Assembly (NCBI RefSeq): GCF_004210375.1
Contig: NC_134834.1
Location: forward strand, 158,553,290 to 158,617,289
DNA from: Tachypleus tridentatus
Lineage: Eukaryota > Arthropoda > Merostomata > Xiphosura > Limulidae
Length of the DNA stretch: 64,000 bases
Reading direction: 5' to 3'
How positions within the stretch are numbered: the stretch's first letter is position 1; the number at the start of each line of letters is the position of its first letter. Shown here piece by piece: positions 34,561-46,214 of the stretch. A program made the translations under genes and the position numbers. The notes beneath the pieces are model-generated. The model saw only the letters and a list, made by a program, of their open reading frames with translations, did not search any database and was not told the DNA's origin.

Positions 34561-37126
34561 AGTAGTCTGGGTATATTAATTACTAGGCTGTTCCCAGGTC
34601 ACTAAAAGAAGTGACAAACTATTAACAAGTAAATCCCTGCAAAAGTACAACTTAATTATAAGAGAATAGTTGAAAGAATTTTTTTCTTTGAAATAACAGA
34701 AAAACTAGTTCATAAAAAAATAAATAAAAAATAAATATACATTTTTACTATAAATATGGAGAAATGTCTCCTCAGCCATTTTCCTGAAGATTTAACTAAA
34801 CCAAATATACACAACATAACTTTGTAGCCACAATGTATTCATTTATCCTTGAAAAAACATCTGAAGAGAGTGGAGAATGAAACCTCCACAAATTCCCTAT
34901 AGAAGAAGGAAGTTTACCCTACACCAGTTTGTTTTCAATTTTAATGTTTCATAATTACTGTGTTCTGTATAAAAGTGCTTTGTATTTCTGAATATTAGAT
35001 GAATTGTCTTTACTACTAAGATTAAATATTGTTAGTAGCTCATAATTAATGTTAGCTAACATACCATTTTATCTATATTTATTATGAACCTTAATGAAGT
35101 AAGTGCTACAAAACAAAACTGACTTTTAGAATGTGCAAATACTTGAAATTAAAAATAGTTTAGTTTTTGCCTATTTGCAATAATATATTGAAATACAAAC
35201 AAACAAGAAGTACCAGAGCTTTCTTCAGTTTCATATATATAATAATTATTTGTTATTGTATTAAGTTCATAGCGACAACTGAATATTCTGCAGGATTCTG
35301 TCATGTTTCTTCTCAATCTATTTAAAATCCATTTGCATAAGTGAAAACAATTATCTTTAATTAAATAAAAATACAATTTTTTTTCTGACTTTCATTTAAA
35401 CACTTAAGTTAATATTCTAAAACATTTTTATGATTTTTTTTGCTAGAACAATGTTTAAAAGCTAAAGTGTGTGTGTGTTTGTTTGGCTATTAAGGATAAC
35501 AATACCTATGTTAATTTTACTTTTAAAAATGTAGATAAAGAGCTTTCTGAACACTTAAAGAATAAAAAAAGTAATTTATGATATAAATATTTATAGTGTT
35601 GTAAATAAAATAATTTGGGTTAAAATTCTAGAAGCAATATTCATTACAAATCAGTATAATTACAGTTAAAAGGTTAACATTCATGTGTTATGAAGCTATA
35701 AAAGACTTGATTGTGGATATGGGCAGTTACTTTATGGAGTGGATGTTATTACTATAATATGAACAAAGCAATGAAATAGTAAAGACTAAGTCAGTTGTAA
35801 AATTACAATATTACTTCAGTAGTAATGATAGTAGAAATCACAGATCTAGTGGTAAGATTTAAACTACAGTCTTTACTGGGACTAATGGATAGTACACCTC
35901 CAGGAGTTACAATTATTACACTAATACTTGTATATTTTGACATTTTTTTTCTAACTGGCATGGTGAATGAATGGTTTATATAGTTTAGCTGTTTCTTCTG
36001 TTTAGTGGCACAGAAATACTCCAAACAGATGATTAGACACCCTGTTCACTTGGAACATTTTGTAACATATTTATTTAAAATGTTAGCATTTGATATGGTA
36101 TATATCTAATATTATGACTTTTCACATTAAAAAAAAACAACAATATAGTGGAGTATCTTTAAGTTTGAACTAATTAGGACTGAAACAAGTTGATAAGAAT
36201 CACTTGGAGAAAGGTAGATATCTAGCCTATTGACGACATTTTTACCAATATATTTTGTATGGATTCTTGTATTAATTCAGTGTGTGTTTTGGAATTTCTT
36301 TATCCATGAACTTCTCCCCAGTTCTAGAGCTGGCAGGTGAACTTGGGATAGTTCATATTTACAGGTCATGACCCCTTTCCCCAACAAAGGGAGATAAAAG
36401 GTGCCCTGAGGGTCATTTAAGTATTATTTTGGTTTAGGAATAAGTTTTCAGGGTTGATGAACTTAAATTTGGTATCAATGTTTGTGTTCCTGGGGTGTTA
36501 TGTTTAAAAAATATTTATATTCTTACTCAAAAACTAGCAGGACCAAACGTCGTGCATTGTGTCCTGGACTACATGGGTTGTTTCTTCCACTTATGTTTAT
36601 GTAATTGTTTTTACTAGATACCTCACTTCACTTACCATGGCTGTGGTATGAATTGTTGAAAGTATTTCTGGGTGTTGCTGGTTATTCAAACTGCTTTGTT
36701 TTTCAATGCCATTCAGTGCAGAGGATATCTTAATCTTGGAAATCCTAAACCTCTAGTTTGAACAATTTTTATTATCTGAGAGTATTAATATTGTGTCCAA
36801 AAGAGCTGTTGCATAGCCTTCCAAAAAGTGATCAGTTTCTGGTGGCATCATGCTTGCCAAAAAGCACCAACAAATGTCAGTGTAATTCTGATACATAATG
36901 TTTCTTCGATTTTACTTCAACTTTAATTGCCACAGACTGTAATTGATTTTTCAAAATCGTTTTAACATAAAGTACTCAACCTGTTAATTTGGAACCCATA
37001 CAAATGTTTTACTGAAAAAAGGTTCTTATCGTAGTGGTGGATAACTCACTTTTCACTTGTCAACACACTATCACCCAGCATAATAGTAACGCTGTCGTTT
37101 ATATTTTCAACCTTTAAAGTAATGTC

Positions 37127-37374
37127 TGTTTGTTTGTTTTTGAATTTCGCGCAAAGCTATTCGAGGGCTATCTGCGCTAGCCATCCCTAATTTAGGAGTG
37201 TAAGACTAGGGGGAAGGCAGCTATTCATCACTGCCAACTTTTGGGCTACTCTTTTACCAACAAATAGTGGAATTGGCCGTCACATTATAACGCCCCCACG
37301 GCTGAAAAGGCGAGCATGTTTGGTGCGACCGGATTACGAGTCGAACGCCTTATCACACTTGGCCGTGCCGGGCC
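37127..37374 (-). mobile_element. SINE family A, B box deleted
   Basis: Reversed copy from the tail (TGTTTGTTTTTGAATTTCGC) to the head (GGCCGTGCCGGGCC). The segment between GTGCGACC and GGATTACGAG lacks the usual B-box bases, so about 20 bp have been lost. Confidence 0.88.
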
Positions 37375-38437
37375 TTAATTAAAGGAAAGTGGGTAAGGGA
37401 TTTGCAGGACTGTTAGTGAGTATGCAAGACTACCGCACCGATCTAGCATCACCGATGTGTTCACTGGGCACCAATGTGTTTTACGTGGACTATGAAAATG
37501 ATGGGAGAGTGTTTATCAAGTTAACTCGACCATCGTGTTAATACAGTAAATATTAATAACAGCTATGGCAAATAATTCTACAAGAGAGGGGAAGAGGTCT
37601 TAAGCTTTCGACCTAATATACCGATACGGATTGACTGACTGACTGATTGATTGTCATTACTCGCATACACACGATACAGCCGTATTAAGTATCATTATTT
37701 ACATTAATATCACACGATGTCAAATGCTCTTTCATTAGGAGAATTTAACAAAATTTAGCAAAATCGTGTTTAAAAGTTGATAATCAATAATAAGCATCCA
37801 CCTGTATGATTCTTTGTAAACTTTAATTAGAAACTGCTAATCTAGTTTGCTTGGCCTAATCAATAATTGTGTATCTGCATGTACTTTTTACCCTGTATTA
37901 ATCGTCTTTAATCCGAATGACAAAAACTAAAAACGATTTATTTTGACTCTTAGGTGAAGCTGTAGTAAAAATTTCAAACCATTAATAACTCGTGAATTTT
38001 TGAATAGACATGCGCCAAATAGTTCTCAGATTTGAGCCGTATTTTGTTGAATAACTTTCATATGTGGTTTATATTTACACCAAACAAGAAGTCGTAATTA
38101 TAGGTTAAAGATCTATCAGTGTATCAAATTTGAAACAAAATCCATAAAATTTAAGTGTGTTTTCCATCAAATAAATCTTCGTACTTATGGATATTTCATA
38201 TCTTGTGTATTTATTAATGGAGTGCTTTAAAATTTGGTGTGTTAAGAAAGGTCCAGTAGAGCACGTACACTGATAATATATGATAATTTGAATTTCCACA
38301 GTCCGAACCAGAGAAAGTGCTAAACTGTCACTTATGTTCATAACACAGAGTATCCTTTAGGCTGTTTTCGCCGCACGACACACTACCGTGTGTCTTAATT
38401 TTGTAAATATTTCCTGACGGATTGGACTTTTTGCAGC

Positions 38438-38674
38438 ATGTATTTCAGTTTTGCATCTGGGATGAACAGGAACCTAAGTCACGCTTTCGTGTTAAGTTTT
38501 TACAAATTTTTAGAAGGGGTTTTCAGTATGCCAACATTTTCTACAGAAGGAATGATACTTGTAATTAAATTCTACGGTGTTTGGGCGCTTTTGTATTTAT
38601 TATTTCTCTATCTATGTTTTTTCTCAATTAATTTACGGTTTGTAGAACTATTTCGGAGGGGATCTGGTTATTGA
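38438..38674 (+). other. unrecognised 78-codon ORF with hydrophobic segments
   Basis: A good acceptor-like TTTTTGCAG ends at 38436, and the frame runs to TGA at 38672-38674. The middle is strongly hydrophobic (FYGVWALLYLLFLYLCFF) and preceded by FYKFLEGVFSMPTF. The spacing vaguely recalls the pore loop and following helix of ionotropic receptors, a family with exons further right, but there is no diagnostic SYTANL-type motif. It may be chance. I do not assign a function. Confidence 0.2.
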
Positions 38675-39648
38675 CTGAAATAAATCTTACGAAACCTTTT
38701 TTTTAACATCAGTATTTTTGATATAATAGTTGGGATTCTTCTTAAGTGCACGGATACGAGGGTAAATGAGAAAACCTCTTCTCGTTGAAAGACTGCGTGT
38801 AAAATCAATCCATTATCAGACCGTAAATGATAAATCAAGCTGTTGTGAATTATTCGGAAACATTTTATGTGGAAGAGACAGCAAATTTTGATTCTAAGCA
38901 ATGCGTCAACATGTCGACAGGGAAAAGAAAACTGTGGTCATAATTTTGTACTTGCTTGTTCAATTACTAATGATGTATTATTTAAAGTAAATAAAGATGT
39001 TAGAACGTAAGTTATAGGAATTATATGGAATACGTCTAATTAAAAATCCAATAAGCAAACCAGTCGACCACCGATTACAAATATTTAATCTCTCAGGAAA
39101 AAGGAAAAACTGAACTTTATCAGGTATAAGAAAACTGGATAAAGTGTATTTGGTTTCTTTGAATACATCACATGTATAATTTTCAAGATATGCGAATAAA
39201 GTTATAGGGTTTATAGAATGAACTGCTTAATGCGTACGTAATATTGACATTATAATTAATACAAAATTTTGTAACAAAATATATGAATATTTCAAATTAT
39301 AAAATGTCTTGCATGAAGATACAATGTGTTCAGAAAGAGACGCTGTAGTTTTAATTCTTTATATTTACTGAACTCGCTACTACCATATGTACTTGTATTA
39401 GTGAAAACTGTAAATGCAAAGGTAGTCGCCAAATTGCTTTGTTTTGACTTTGTATTTAATATAATAAATTGTTTTTTTCAAAAGACTGATCTGTTTGCAA
39501 TTTTGTTTCATTATAAACGTGATAATCCAATCAAATGACTTTCCACGTAGACAAAACTAAATGTTTGGCCTCTGGAAATCTGGACGTGATAGAAAACTTT
39601 CAATTTGGGGGGAAGCAATGAAATTCAATAAAATACAAATCTTTTGTA

Positions 39649-39690
39649 CAGGGTGGCCCGTAAGTCCCTACCCATCCATATATCTTATGT
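39649..39690 (+). mobile_element. isolated DNA-transposon end
   Basis: CAGGGTGGCCCGTAAGTCCC preceded by TA looks like a Tc1/mariner-superfamily terminal repeat. No matching inverted end is visible nearby, so this is a solitary or truncated end. Confidence 0.45.
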
Positions 39691-40228
39691 ATCCAGTGTA
39701 TCTGTGTGCTGTCCCTCATTCTCGCTGCTGTATCCGACAAAATCGTCTAAACGTAAAACGTGCCAAAATCCTAGGCTAGAAATTAAGAAATATTTTCGTA
39801 AAAATCTAATTTGGAACCATTTCCGTGTCCTGGGTTTAAATATAACTTCAAAAACCCGTTTTAACGGTCTAAAAATTGGTGTATAGAAAAAAAATGTTGC
39901 ATATAAACCAACTTGTAATATTTGTCAACAAAGTTGTATGGGTGTAGCTTACAAATTTATAAGTGATAGAATAAACTAACGTTTTCGAAACTAAAAGTAT
40001 GTATTTTAACAACCTTTAGAACTACATTTCTGAACTAAACACAGCAGGAAATAATCTCCAATATTTCATTTACTACAGAAATATTTTACAGAGAGTTTAA
40101 TTACAGAAGGTAGTTTGATCAAAACCCGTAAAGCCTCTATGAACAAAAAGCAGGGACGACAACAGTTGATCATTTATACTGAAAGATCTTGACTAGTTGA
40201 ATAGAGTTGTAATCTTATTAGTGGGTCG

Positions 40229-40230
<2 letters not shown>

Positions 40231-40259
<29 letters not shown>
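40231..40259. repeat. (AT)n microsatellite
   Basis: About fourteen AT units. Confidence 0.95.
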
Positions 40260-40264
<5 letters not shown>

Positions 40265-40941
40265 GTATTGAGCCATATGTTGTGTGTATGTGAATGTTTA
40301 TATAAATTAGACAGTATCTGTTTGTGTGAGTGGGTTTATACACTCCACTCTATAAACATTTGAACTTGGTCTACACTTACATAAAACTACCACTACATAC
40401 TACCACAATAGTGGCAGAGACCATTTGCGGGTAAATTAGTAACTTTATTGCAAGAGTATTTCTTTAAATACAGAATTCCTAGAATAATACAAAATAATTC
40501 TAATCGCGGAAACCGAAATCTATAAGTCCACTTTTCTTAGGTCTAATACTAGTTAATCCGTTAAATACAGCCTATATTCGATAGAAATAAATCAACATTG
40601 TAATTTGTGTATGTTTATTGCTTTACTTTAGCTAGGCTAATCTTTACCGTACTTAATGCTATCACTAAATAAACTTAATGTTATTCTACGACCTAACGTC
40701 AGACTTGTTTAAAAATTCTAATAAACTTTTAATATGCTGTTGTTAAAAATGCCTACCAAAGGTTATTTACATTTGTTTACATCCGTTAAAATGTATACGC
40801 ATGTGCACATTTATATAGCATTATTATAACAGATTGTTAATTAATTTCCTCGAAAGGGAGCCGATGGCCGTTCAGAGGGGTCACCTATTTGAATTCACAC
40901 CATTATACAGTAGTGTGTCGTCTGTCAGTCATTCTTTCAGA

Positions 40942-41200
40942 GGCCCGGCATGTTAAGGCGTTCGACTCGTAATCCGAGGGTCGCGGGTTCGAATTCCTGT
41001 CGCACCAAACATGCTCGCCTTTTCAGCCGTGGGGGCGTTATAATGTGACGGTCAATCCCACTATTCGTTGGTAAAAGAGTTGGCGGTGGTTGGTGATGAC
41101 TAACTGCCTTCCCTCTAGTCTTACACTGCTAAATTAGGGACGGCTAGCGCAGATAGCCCTCGAGTAGCTTTGCGCGAAATTCAAAAAACAAACAAACAAA
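40942..41200 (+). mobile_element. SINE family A, A-box segment deleted
   Basis: Head reads GGCCCGGCATG directly into TTAAGGCGTTCGACTCG, missing the GCCAGGTGG of other copies. The rest is full length with a CAAACAAACAAA tail. Duplication CATTCTTTCAGA (40930-40941) / CATTCTATCAGA (41201-41212). Confidence 0.9.
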
Positions 41201-41615
41201 CATTCTATCAGAAGAAACTAAAATGACGTCAGGCAAAGGACACTTTATGTTGTAATTTGAACTATTGCGATGTCAGTGAAACGTGCGTTTGTCATGAAAA
41301 ATGAGAAGAATTATGTACTCTGTAGGCTACAACATAGCATGAAAAGCAACAAATAAAAAAACATTTATTACTCTTAATCTTGGTTTTATTTACTCTTGAA
41401 ACAGAATGCTTTCGAGCACCCTGTAAAAGTATTTCTAGTTTATATTTTAGTTTTAATTTATGTTTAACATTATTACCGCTATGGAAAGCTTTTAATCGCA
41501 CAAAATTGCCACGACATATGTTTCTGTTAGTTCAAACTGTAGATTTATTTGTACTAATACGTGGTTCAAATTGTAAGTGTCTCTTTTTAAGATAAATTGT
41601 ACCTAAACGTGGTGC

Positions 41616-41666
41616 GGCCCGGCATGGCGAAATGGTTAAGGCACTCGAGCGAAATTCAAAAGAAAA
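41616..41666 (+). mobile_element. 51-bp SINE remnant: head joined to tail
   Basis: GGCCCGGCATGGCGAAATGG and TTAAGGCACTCGAG run straight into CGAAATTCAAAAG, the family A tail. More than 200 bp of body is missing. Confidence 0.75.
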
Positions 41667-41867
41667 CATGATAGTGTGTTCGGTAGGCCAAGAACGTCAG
41701 TAATTCTTTAATCTGTATCATTGTTACAAAATGGTAGATTGTTATGTGATTTTTGTTTCACGTTCGTAGTTTGGGGTTGAGCAGAGTGAAATAACACTTC
41801 TGAGCAAAATCTAAAATTCTATGTTTAAGGGTAACAAGGACAAGCTCTATCTTTTGCAGTAGGTTTG

Positions 41868-41966
41868 AGGGATAATAACACTAAAATCGAGTTTCGATAC
41901 TTTACACCTTCACAGATAGATAGCTTGTTGCGTAGTATAGTTTTGTGAGTAATAACAAACAAATTA
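41868..41966 (+). mobile_element. SINE family C, diverged
   Basis: ATAACACTAAAATCGAGTTT, then CGATAC and CACAGATAGATAG, ending in an AATAACAAACAAA tail, in family C order. Confidence 0.6.
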
Positions 41967-41970
41967 TTCG

Positions 41971-42035
41971 AGGCTTGGCGCAGCCAAATGGTTAGTATGC
42001 CAGATTGTGAATGCAAGTGTTAGGCTTGGAATTAA
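41971..42035 (+). mobile_element. tRNA-like SINE head, truncated
   Basis: GGCTTGGCGCAGCCAAATGG then TTAGTATGCCAGATTGTGAA resembles a family A head without its body. Confidence 0.4.
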
Positions 42036-42271
42036 TTTGCCGCAAAACAGTGCTCTGTAATTTGTGGCCATGTATAACACAATGCTTGTAATATTCCCGT
42101 AGCTGATTTTTCATTCATTTCTTCTCACTTTATGAATGATTTTTCTTAAAATCCTTGTTTTGTTAATTTTATTAAAGAACGTTTCTTTGTGAACATTATA
42201 TATATGTATTTATAAATGGTTAAAATTCCCAAAGTTATTACATTAAGACATATACATTTCTAAGTTTCTTT

Positions 42272-42499
42272 GTTAGTCGTCCCATATTTAGCAGTGTAAG
42301 ACTAGAGGGGAGGCAGCTCGTCATCACCACCCACCGCCAACTCTTGGGCTACTCTTTTACCAACGAATAGTGGGATTGACCGTCACATCATAACGCCCCC
42401 ACGCCTGAACGGGCGAGCATGTTTGATGTGACAGGGATTCGATACTACGACCCACGGATTACGAGTCGAACGCCTTAACCCATCTGGCCATGCCGGGCC
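42272..42499 (-). mobile_element. SINE family A, tail truncated
   Basis: Reversed copy from GTCGTCCCATATTTAGCAG to CCATGCCGGGCC. The 3' tail is missing. Adjoins the unclassified repeat at 42523. Confidence 0.88.
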
Positions 42500-42522
42500 T
42501 CAGGAATAGAGTGTAACACGCT

Positions 42523-42814
42523 ACGTATTAAAACTAACCTCGCCCGAGTCGCTGATTTATTATGTTACGTACGCTAGGTATTACGACTTAAAATAGCCGA
42601 CAAGTTTAATTTTAATTTAGAAGTTAATTATATGTCGATATGTGTCAAATTTATGACACTTGCCAAAAATAATTGATACACAGTTTTCTTTATTACAAAA
42701 ACAATACAATTAATAATAACGGTTATTACAAATAATGGTTTATATTTACAAGCTTATAAAGAATACCAAATATTCTATTTGGTCTGGAACTAAATCTTTT
42801 ATCCACGTTCACGG
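42523..42814 (+). repeat. unclassified dispersed repeat, copy 1
   Basis: About 290 bp shared with 55310-55622 in the same orientation. Long identical blocks include CGCTGATTTATTATGTTAC, AGCCGACAAGTTTAATTTT and AATTGATACACAGTTTTC. No coding content; no clear terminal repeats. Could be a solitary LTR or part of a DNA element. Confidence 0.8.
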
Positions 42815-42967
42815 AAAGCAAAAATTAATAGAGCAATTCTTTTTGCTTGGTTTTTTCTATTCTGATAAATCACATTACAGAAGTTTTTAACTATTTGATA
42901 ACTAATACAAACAACGAGTACTCTAGTTTCATTATTATTCCCATCCAATAACTCAACGACGAGCTTG

Positions 42968-43042
42968 ATAACGTTTATTGGTAAAATTCGGGATTCAGTT
43001 CCTGAGGTGGGTATGTTACAGTTTTGTGCTTAACTAGAAATG
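42968..43042 (+). mobile_element. SINE family C, strongly decayed
   Basis: GGTAAAATTCGGGATTCAG, CCTGAGGTGGGTA and TTTTGTGCTTAACTA follow the family C order with a deletion. Confidence 0.4.
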
Positions 43043-44337
43043 TGATTTACCCAGTATCAGTAAACTGTAGGCTTTTGTTAAATCACAAAGGAGAAATGCT
43101 CTGCTCGTGATTAGCAAAGCAAATTGTACATTTTGATGAAATTAAAGGTAGAAAAAAAACTAAACCCGTATTCGCCTCTGAAATTTAGCGAAAACTGAAA
43201 TAAATTTGCATATTGTGATCTTTTGAATAATCTGAATAAAGAAATTGCCCCAAATCTCCACATTGTTCAGCTTTCCTTTTTATCACAATCGAAATATTCC
43301 AGGTTTACTCTTAAGTTATGGTAATAATATGGAATTAATGCTCATATATAGCAATTTTACGACTAAAACATACATACATTTCCTAAACCAAAGAACATCG
43401 AACAAAGGTCTTAAGCTATTACCATCGTTTATTCACACCAAGTAAAGAGGTGCAATGCAATTCCTGGTAATATTTTATATTTTATGTGGAACTTTACTCG
43501 ACCAAGCTCTTTTGTAATGTCTGGACAGTCGTTCTTTCCAAGTGTTTCATTCTTTTGTTATTTCGTTTTCTCACTATTACTGATGCATTCAGTAATTTCT
43601 CATTTTCTGGTTTTGCACGAAACGAGTTATAGATTTCCTTTCTATCTTTCTATGAGAGCCGGTGAACACGAGACTTTATTTAAAGATTCACATAAATATT
43701 TAATATTTTCGAACTTTGACATGATAGTATATTGATGAAGAACGCATGTTCTGATGCGAAAATCTTCTGTATTTTTGTTTCCTACAGAAGAAAAAAAACA
43801 TTTGTTAAGTTTTCTAAAGAATAGCTACAAAAGCTTGTCTGTATGTGAATGTTCTTTTCATCTATTTTTGTATGTGTATTGGGTATTAGAGTTGGTATTT
43901 GTAACACACCTAGACATACTTTGTTATAATACATTGTGATTTCAATAGCTGGGCGGATCTACACTTTCCTTCAATCACGACAAAGTTGTAAAGTGCAGAC
44001 AAGACATTAATTTAGTTGCCGAATTTCGTTTGTGATACAACAACAAATGAGAGCTTATTTTGCTGTGCTTCTGTATGGTGTTTCAGATGATATAAAGTAA
44101 ATTGAAAGATATATACCTTTCTTCATAGCGTAAAATTAAATTTTATTTTCTTAAGTCATAAATACATATTGTATTCTAACGTAACCTGATCATTGATAAA
44201 GTCAGGAAATCAATTGTTTCTGCTAAGCCTTAAACGACATTTGTTTGTTTCTTGAAGTTTCCTCATGTATAGTTTTCTTTTAAATGATTTATATTTATGG
44301 TTGAAAATACTGATCTTAACTCTCTTCCTTATATCTT
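43043..44337. other. intergenic, nothing recognised
   Basis: Three open frames (43245-43445, 43484-43735, 43754-43939) have no recognisable domains or splice context. Probably chance. Confidence 0.45.
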
Positions 44338-44458
44338 CATTCCCAAGTGGCACAGCAGTATGTCTGCAGACATACACTGCTAGAAACCGGGTTTTGATAC
44401 TCGAGGTGGGCAGAGCACAGCTAGCCCACTGTGTAGTTTAGAGTTTACGTACAACAAA
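44338..44458 (+). mobile_element. SINE family C
   Basis: CAAGTGGCACAGCAGTATG, GGGTTTTGATACTCGAGG and GTGGGCAGAGCACAGCTAGC in the family C order; short tail. Confidence 0.8.
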
Positions 44459-44893
44459 ACTTTTACCTGCAGTTTGTAAAATGTCAGGCCTGTAAAGACA
44501 AATCACAGTTTTTTAAGCTTTTTCCCGTAATATTTTACGTTGAGCGTCTGATATTATCACAGAATCGTCTTAAACTTCTACTTCAATCTGAATAAATATA
44601 AAAACTATATTTTATTAAAAAAAACCGGCGAATTGTACTTGTTTCGATTATCTCAATGAATGAAACTTAGTACGATTTCTAAAACGAAGAAAACAAGAAA
44701 ACCAAACTAAACATTAATTAAAATATTACACGATGAAATCCGTGTGGACTACATTATTATGGTACTACACTGGGCATTATACCATCTTTCGTATGCCTAC
44801 TTTTCATTGCAGAAATGGTATTTTAAACTTAAGAATCGCTAGGAAAGTAATCTCGTAATACTCCATACTTTATTCCTTTTCAATATGACTTTG

Positions 44894-44979
44894 TCGAAGC
44901 TTTTCTTACACGTTTTAACACATTATTAATGTATATTATGATAAGTTGAAGCTTTTCTTACACGTTTTAACACATTATT
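44894..44979. repeat. 34-bp direct duplication
   Basis: A 34-bp unit (GAAGCTTTTCTTACACG... CACATTATT) at 44894-44927 is repeated at 44946-44979 with a single difference. Confidence 0.95.
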
Positions 44980-45530
44980 CAGTAAAATGATTTCAGTATA
45001 GAAAATTAAATAATTAATTAATCATTTAATAGTATGATGATCACAAAGATTATCGCTGACATCTTTACTCAGGATGTATAAAAATAATCTAAGGTTACCT
45101 AAGAATATAGATTAGTTCAACTGTATTACAGCCTTTTTTTGTCTATACAGATTGACTCTTCAGTTGTTTTGATCATGGAGGATAAATATTTATAGATGTA
45201 TTTACTGGTTTTCTGGTGATAGATACTACGAAAACTATGCCGACAAAGGCAATATTTTACCTTCTGGAAAACAATATACTTCTTGAAAACTAAGAAAGAA
45301 AATGAAAGTAAAACTTTAATTAATTGTAACTGAAGAGTTAGGCGATGGTGATGAGCAAATCCAATGTAAAGACAAGAAATTGGGAAACAAGCATGTTGCA
45401 AAAAGTACCAGTAGAATAACGACTGGATGAATACATAATGTTAAACAAGTTTACACTCGTGGTTGGTTTGATACTAGAAAAAAAATTCAGTGTATCAAAA
45501 AATATCGACTATGATGGTCTTTTAGATGCG
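44980..45530. other. intergenic, nothing recognised
   Basis: The minus-strand open frame 45126-45401 has no recognisable feature. Confidence 0.45.
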
Positions 45531-45636
45531 TCCCCCGCTGGGACAGCGATAAGTTTATAGAGTTACAGCGCTAAAATCAAGGGTTCGATTCCTCTCGGTG
45601 GATTCAGTATCTATATGAAAAAAAAAACACACACAC
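45531..45636 (+). mobile_element. SINE family B
   Basis: CCCCCGCTGGGACAGCGATA, GCGCTAAAATCAAGGGTTCG and ATTCCTCTCGGTGGATTCAG, ending in an A/CA tail. Confidence 0.8.
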
Positions 45637-46003
45637 TCTTTTAAATGTTGTTAAGGACCTATTCTTCCCAGATGGCCAGTCTAAAAAGGGGACGAAAATC
45701 AATTCACATTTGATATTTTGGATTTTAAAATATCTGCTGTCACATGATATTGTTTAGGGAATGTCTACGAAAAAGTAAAAACGTGAATAGTGCGCTTCTG
45801 TTTGGCATCTATAGATCGTGGCACAACTGCTATGGAACACAAAGTCCCAGAGAAAAGAAACTCTCTCTTCTGGACTCTTTTTCAACACAGCAAAAGGCAC
45901 ATGTCCCAGCGAGGGACAAATATATTTAGATGAACCATAAAACACAATATTACTTTCACACGATTAACTTAAATGGTGTTAGGTAAAACTATATGGCAAA
46001 AGA

Positions 46004-46214
46004 TTTGTTTGGTTTGAATTTCGCGCAAAACAACACGAGGGCTATCTGCGCTAGCCATTCCTAATTTAGCAGTGTAAGATTAGATGGAAGGGAGCTAATC
46101 ATCACCACCCACCGCCAACTGCTGGGCTACTCTTTTACCAACGAATAGTGGAATTGACTGTCACATTATAACGCTTTCACGGCTGAAAGGGCAAGCATAT
46201 ATGGTGTGACGGGG
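46004..46214 (-). mobile_element. SINE family A, head truncated
   Basis: Reversed; tail TTTGTTTGGTTTGAATTTCG through the body to GGTGTGACGGGG, lacking the tRNA-like head. Confidence 0.88.

Larger units (their letters stand above)
32141..37126. other. CpG-poor region downstream of Ndfip, no gene
   Basis: No exon or transposase is recognisable. It holds a poly-T run (about 33394-33411), the hairpin signature at 33543-33570 and a possible ancient SINE at 34449-34560. CpG stays low to about 36.5 kb, compatible with a long 3' UTR or readthrough. Confidence 0.45.
37375..40229. other. intergenic with one unexplained ORF and one transposon end
   Basis: CpG returns to ordinary frequency here. Apart from the hydrophobic open frame at 38438-38674 and the terminal-repeat-like sequence at 39649 nothing is recognised. 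Confidence 0.45.

Noticed and set aside
42523-42814. Long terminal repeat pair of a single retrovirus-like element spanning 42.5-55.6 kb
   Set aside because: The two copies are 12.8 kb apart with no gag, protease or reverse transcriptase sequence between them and no matching target duplications.
43484-43735. 83-codon ORF with hydrophobic stretch
   Set aside because: No recognisable domain, no splice context, typical of AT-rich chance frames.
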